DNA of 64,000 nt from Ciborinia camelliae (lineage: Eukaryota; Ascomycota; Leotiomycetes; Helotiales; Sclerotiniaceae), in NCBI GenBank assembly GCA_025890175.1, contig JANPYM010000013.1, positions 884,777 through 948,776 on the forward strand. The letters are read 5' to 3'. Shown here one piece after another: positions 59,815-64,000 of the stretch. A model generated the notes under the pieces. The model was not told the origin of the DNA. It was given only the letters and a program-made list of their open reading frames with translations, and searched no databases. The stretch's first letter is position 1; each line of letters opens with the position of its first letter. Made by a program: the position numbers and the translations under genes.

Positions 59815-61522
59815 TGGGACAGCTCGGCGACCTATCGCCTGGGGGAAGCGTGGCTGTAAGTCGAACCCTCCCTTCCTCGAAATAGTTGTTTGTTCGTCGT
59901 ACAGACATCTAACCAGCATTTTTCTGTATTGGCAGATTGGAATACTAGTAGGACTCATATCTACGAGCGTTCAAAGTCTCGGCTTGACTCTCCAACGCAA
60001 ATCACATATTCTGGAAGATGAGAAAGGGGCACTTCATGTTCGAAGACCGCCATATCGAAGGAGGAGATGGCAGTTGGGCATGGGCATGTTTATTATATCA
60101 AATCTTGTGGGCAGTACGATCCAAATAACAACTTTACCTCTTCCTGTACTGTCGACCTTACAAGCCTCGGGTCTGGTCTTCAATTCCATTTGCGCCACTT
60201 TAATATTGGGGGAACCGTTTACAAGATGGTCTTTGGGGGGGACTTTATTGGTTTCGACGGGTGCGATACTGATTGCCATATTTGGGGCAATTCCGGAGCC
60301 GGCTCATACGCTGGACCAACTACTTTTACTTCTTGGACGACGGACCTTTGTTATTTGGATGATAATGCAGGCTTTATTGGTTGCGGGAATAGTCGCTGTT
60401 GCGTGGTTTCTAGGGAGGGTCCCAAGAATTTCTGCAAGTCCTCGAATACGACTCCTGAGAGGATTGGCATATGGATGTATTAGCGGGGTATTGTCAGCCC
60501 ATTCATTATTGGTAGCCAAATCAGCAGTTGAACTTTTGGTCCGGACAATTATCGATCAACACAACCAATTCGATCGATGGCAATCATGGGCAATTCTTTT
60601 CGGTCTCGTTTTCCTAGCCTTGACACAACTATATTTTCTACATCGTGGTCTCAAATTAGTATCTACCAGTGTGCTTTATCCACTAGTATTTTGCATTTAC
60701 AACATTATAGCCATCCTGGATGGCCTCATATACTTCAAACAAACCGACCGACTATCAGCCCTCCACGCAGGTCTAATCGCTCTCGGGACAGCCATCCTAC
60801 TCTCAGGCGTTCTGGCCCTCTCCTGGCGCCTCAACGAAGAGCAAACAAACCCAACCGTAGCCCAGAGTGCGCTGGCCCCCGGCCTCGGCTTGGTTGAAGA
60901 TACTGACAACGACTCCTCAGAATCTTATACCGCCGACGAAGAAGCAGCCATTGGTGCTGAACACCAGGCCCTCCTAAACGGTGAACCCATGACCCCTACC
61001 ACCAAACTTGACACTATTATCGGTGCTACGAGACATGTCAGAAAAGCAGTCAGACTATCGGAAGTCGATGAGATTTGGTGCGAACTAGAAGATGACGATG
61101 CGAAATCTACTCCCGCAAGAGCGAATAGACCAAGACCGTCAAGACCAGATTCGGCGCCTAATCTCCTTAGGTCCTCAACGTATGATGAAGAAAGAGGAGA
61201 ATCACCAGTCCCAGATGAAAATACATCACTCCTACACCGTCAAGTATCTTCATCCCGTAGAAGAAGGAGACGCTCGACGGGGTTCCCGGGATTTACAGCT
61301 CGTCCTACACCGAGAAAGAGACGGTCCACGCGCTCGATATCTCAAGATGCAACGGGTGGGTGGTGGAAAATGAGGTGGTGGAGAGATAGGGATAAGGATG
61401 GGGGAAGTGGGAAGGGTCCTCCTGCTCCACCTTCTGGCGGTGGTGATGGGGGTGCGGGACTGCAGATTTGGGGAACAAGAGAAACAGACTCTGGAGCTGG
61501 TCCATCGGGCACCGGTAATTAG
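59814..61522 (+). CDS. NIPA-like (magnesium transporter family) membrane protein, 542 aa
   Basis: Exon 1 is 59814-59855 (MGQLGDLSPGGSVA) and exon 2 is 59936-61522. The start is fixed by the splice into IGILVGLISTSVQSLGLTLQ, the typical first helix of the DUF803/NIPA fold. About eight to nine hydrophobic helices follow (NLVGSTIQITTLPLPVLSTL; TGAILIAIFGAIPEP; LYPLVFCIYNIIAILDGLIY). Residues past about 330 are a disordered tail, acidic first, then Ser/Arg-rich and finally Gly-rich (GGGDGGAG). NIPA proteins carry magnesium across the plasma membrane and endosomes; in fungi the substrate is mostly untested. The tail is longer than in animal NIPA proteins. Confidence 0.82.
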
Positions 61523-63005
61523 GGGATATACCTATCTCTATATGAATACTGCATTTTTTATTTTTATTCTTGCAGTTTTTAACCTTGAACGGTTGGTTTA
61601 TGAGTTTAGCTCATGGTTTCTTTTTATTGTACATTGATTGATTCCATGAATTCTTTTGTCAAATGGGCGTTTAAAGGACATACATACATGCATATAGGAG
61701 ATCTGGGTAGCGTGCTAGCATTGACATTAACATTGATGATGATGATGAACAAAGGGGAAAAGTGGAGGAAGGGACGAGGTTGGGGAAGGAGAAGGAGAGA
61801 CGAAGGAGAGGAGGAGAAGAAACGGAGGATAATCATCATAATTATGAATGAAAAATATGAATTGGATAATCCCCATCCTAAACCCAATCCTAAACTGTCA
61901 ATACATTCATCCCATCTCGCTTCAGCCAGATCATTACTCTACAGTATTACTAGATTATGTATGCATGCATATATGATAATGAGTACATAAGCTACAATGT
62001 GCTATCTATCTCATCTCATCTCATCTAATCTAATCTCATCTGATAAGATGTCCTGTCACATCCTTACATACCTAGGTACATAGGTGGTAATAATAACAGA
62101 AACCTTTCAATCTACCCAGCTGCAAGCCAGAGATCAAGTCCAAGTCCAAGGCACAGGACGCGGAAAACCCAAAAAAAAGTAAAGAAGAAAAAAAGACCTG
62201 AAAAGGAAAAAAAAAGCAATCATGCGCAAAAGTATCAGAGGTAATGATCGACGGGACAGGCATATATAAATACCTTACACATGTATGTATGCATGCACGC
62301 ATGAGAAGCTGCAGTACTACAAAAACCCAAAGGCATCTCAATTCATTTTCAGCACATTGTCCAATTCATTCAGCAAAATACATACGGCAACCACCCCTTC
62401 CAAAAAGGCTTCCTTAACGACCGATTATTTCATTTGGATCTCCCCGGGAATGATTTTACTGTACAAGAGAGAGCTACTACAACAACTTGGAGCTAGAAAT
62501 TGCGACTGACCACTGACCACCACCAACCATCATTTTGATATCATCCCATCATGATGGACCATGTTATCCCTTTCCATGCTCAATCAACATCACCATGCTG
62601 AAACCCAACCGATCAGAGACGAGAAAAACAGAGGGAATCGAGCGCACTTGTAAAACCAAACTTTGGCCGCCCACCTGCCAGCCAACCCCCCTTCCCACAA
62701 CCAACAACCTTACACGCCCCCTCCCTTCTACCATATTCAGGGTCCCAAATTATGGCAAGGTTTATTAATCTCATTATTGCAATTTGTGTCTGTTTTGAAG
62801 TTGTGGAAATAAGTCTGTGCAGATCAAATGAAGGAAAACCGCCCATATAATAGAAAGAAAGACACCTTAACACCTTCGGAAGCAACGTTAGAGAATCGAA
62901 CCCCGCAAGACACGATTGGTGCAGAACACTCTTATATTATGTGCCGGGTATCAAGTTGCAAAGACTTATTCGACCCGTTGCGTCTACTGGGACTTCGCAA
63001 TTGTA
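61523..63005. other. Intergenic between convergent genes
   Basis: These are the 3' flanks of the NIPA-like gene (+) and MCM1 (-). There are GGAGA- and CATCT-rich low-complexity runs (about 61780-61830 and 62010-62045). ORFs on both strands are short and unlike proteins. Confidence 0.6.
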
Positions 63006-63852
63006 TTATGATTGATGGGTTTGTTGTTGCGGAATACCAGCTTGTGGAGGCATGTATCCTCCTCGTTGTTGATGAGCCATATAATTTTGGTACGCAAGAG
63101 CCTGTTGTTGTTCTGCCGATAACCCTTGTACGCCATAGGCTGGATGCATTTGTGGTGCCTGCTGTGGCATTCCTGGGCGACCTTGTTGTTGTGGTGGTAA
63201 ATGTTGTGGAGTTGGCTCTTCGGGTGATTCGACTGTATTTCCATCATCAACTCCGTTCTCACCGTTGCCGGTAGGTTCGGGTGCGTTCAAGCAGGCCTGG
63301 TGGTTGTTAGCATGGGACCTTTATCAATCCGAGCGAGGCTGAGGTGTTGCGCATACCTGAATTAAATTCTTTCCTTCCGCCTTTGTGACCAAGGGTTGAA
63401 GCTTTGGTGTTGTGAAAGTGTATACAAGACCGGTCTCGGACACGACTAAGAGAAGGACTTGGGTTCCTGTTAAGACTGACAGTTCGTATGCCTAAAAAGC
63501 AATCATATAATCAGCGACCATTTTTTCGCACACGATAAGCGCGTCACATTGCATTGACGCGTATCATTATTGACATAAAGAACGATTGAAGACTAACCTT
63601 CTTCATGATACCGGCCTTTCTTTTGGAAAATGTGATGTGGCGACGCGATTTATCTGTAATAAACTTGATCTCGATTTTTCTTCTTTCGCGACCGGGCTTA
63701 TCATCATCATCATCGTCATCATCTGCGGTCGTAGGTCTTGCGCGTTTAATACCACGAGCATCGGATCCAGCGATTGGGTTTCCATTTCCGACAGCATGTT
63801 CATCAAGAGCTGATGGTGAATTTTGATCGTGTTGATCTGTGATATCGGCCAT
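63006..63852 (-). CDS. MCM1: MADS-box transcription factor Mcm1, 226 aa
   Basis: The exons are 63852-63598, 63491-63357 and 63296-63006, with introns of 105 and 60 nt. An acidic leader with an Asp run (residues about 44-51) precedes the MADS domain from about residue 54 (GRERRKIEIKFITDKSRRHI, then TFSKRKAGIMKK). It is interrupted by the first intron and continues AYELSVLTGTQVLLLVVSET into the SRF-like dimerisation part (GLVYTFTTPKLQPLV). The C-terminus is Gln- and Pro-rich, an activation-type tail. Mcm1/SRF-type proteins bind CC(A/T)6GG boxes and control mating, cell-cycle and cell-wall genes with partner factors. The length suits fungal Mcm1. The promoter lies at the right edge of the window. 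Confidence 0.96.
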
Positions 63853-64000
63853 TGTGATAAGATTTATAAAATATCTTAATTGAGGTAAGGTATGACGAGA
63901 TTGACTGTTTTGAGGTAGTTGCCGATGACCTTACTGCTTATGGGGAAGTGGTGGAGAGGCTGTTGTCCTGCTTTGTCGCAGAAACCTGGTTAACGAAGAC

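Noticed and set aside
62828..63274. 148-aa plus-strand hydrophobic ORF
   Set aside because: It is antisense to the Gln/Pro-rich last exon of MCM1, which explains its Val/Leu richness.

Overview
The window reads as nuclear DNA of a filamentous ascomycete. Genes have short introns (about 44-126 nt) with GT..AG ends and CTAAC-like branch points. The AT-rich stretch shows CpA-to-TpA decay typical of repeat-induced point mutation (RIP). The gene set (Flc/TRP-like protein, exomer Chs5, WASP/Las17, Dnf-type flippase, Sen1, Mcm1) is fungal. A Leotiomycete, for example Sclerotiniaceae, is my best guess by overall feel; nothing here proves it.

Layout. 1-6.4 kb is a gene-free, very AT-rich, RIP-degraded block. 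It holds decayed LTR-like repeats, minisatellites and three well-preserved short solo-LTR-like insertions with perfect 5-bp target-site duplications. 6.4-13.9 kb is accessory-looking: a broken HNH-nuclease-family gene on the minus strand, two doubtful small ORFs, and long repeat-rich intergenic DNA. From 13.9 kb on it is ordinary gene-dense euchromatin: Flc/TRP-like membrane protein (+), meiotic cohesin REC8 (+), a short-chain dehydrogenase (-), CHS5 (-), a hypothetical with a duplicated tail (-), eIF1A (+), LAS17/WASP (-, two frameshifts at C7 runs), a small His-containing protein (-), XPF/RAD1 nuclease (+), a 66-residue membrane-associated peptide gene (+), an 806-residue Ser/Pro-rich hypothetical (-), SEN1 helicase (-), a DNF-type P4-ATPase (-), a possible Smc5/6-associated protein (+), V-ATPase subunit E (-), a NIPA-like transporter (+) and MCM1 (-, start near the right edge).

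The genes form no pathway cluster. Loose themes are genome maintenance (REC8, XPF, SEN1, possible Nse6-like) and secretory or membrane traffic and actin (CHS5, Dnf flippase, Las17, V-ATPase E). No secondary-metabolite cluster, CRISPR array or complete tRNA or rRNA gene was seen. The most informative observations are the solo-LTR insertions whose ends are proved by an empty-site comparison, the frameshift pattern in the HNH relic and LAS17, the 38-bp frame-shifting duplication in the 24-kb hypothetical, and the 9-nt microexon plus non-canonical donor in the V-ATPase E gene. All exon boundaries were read by eye from splice signals and frame continuity; no alignment or RNA data were available.
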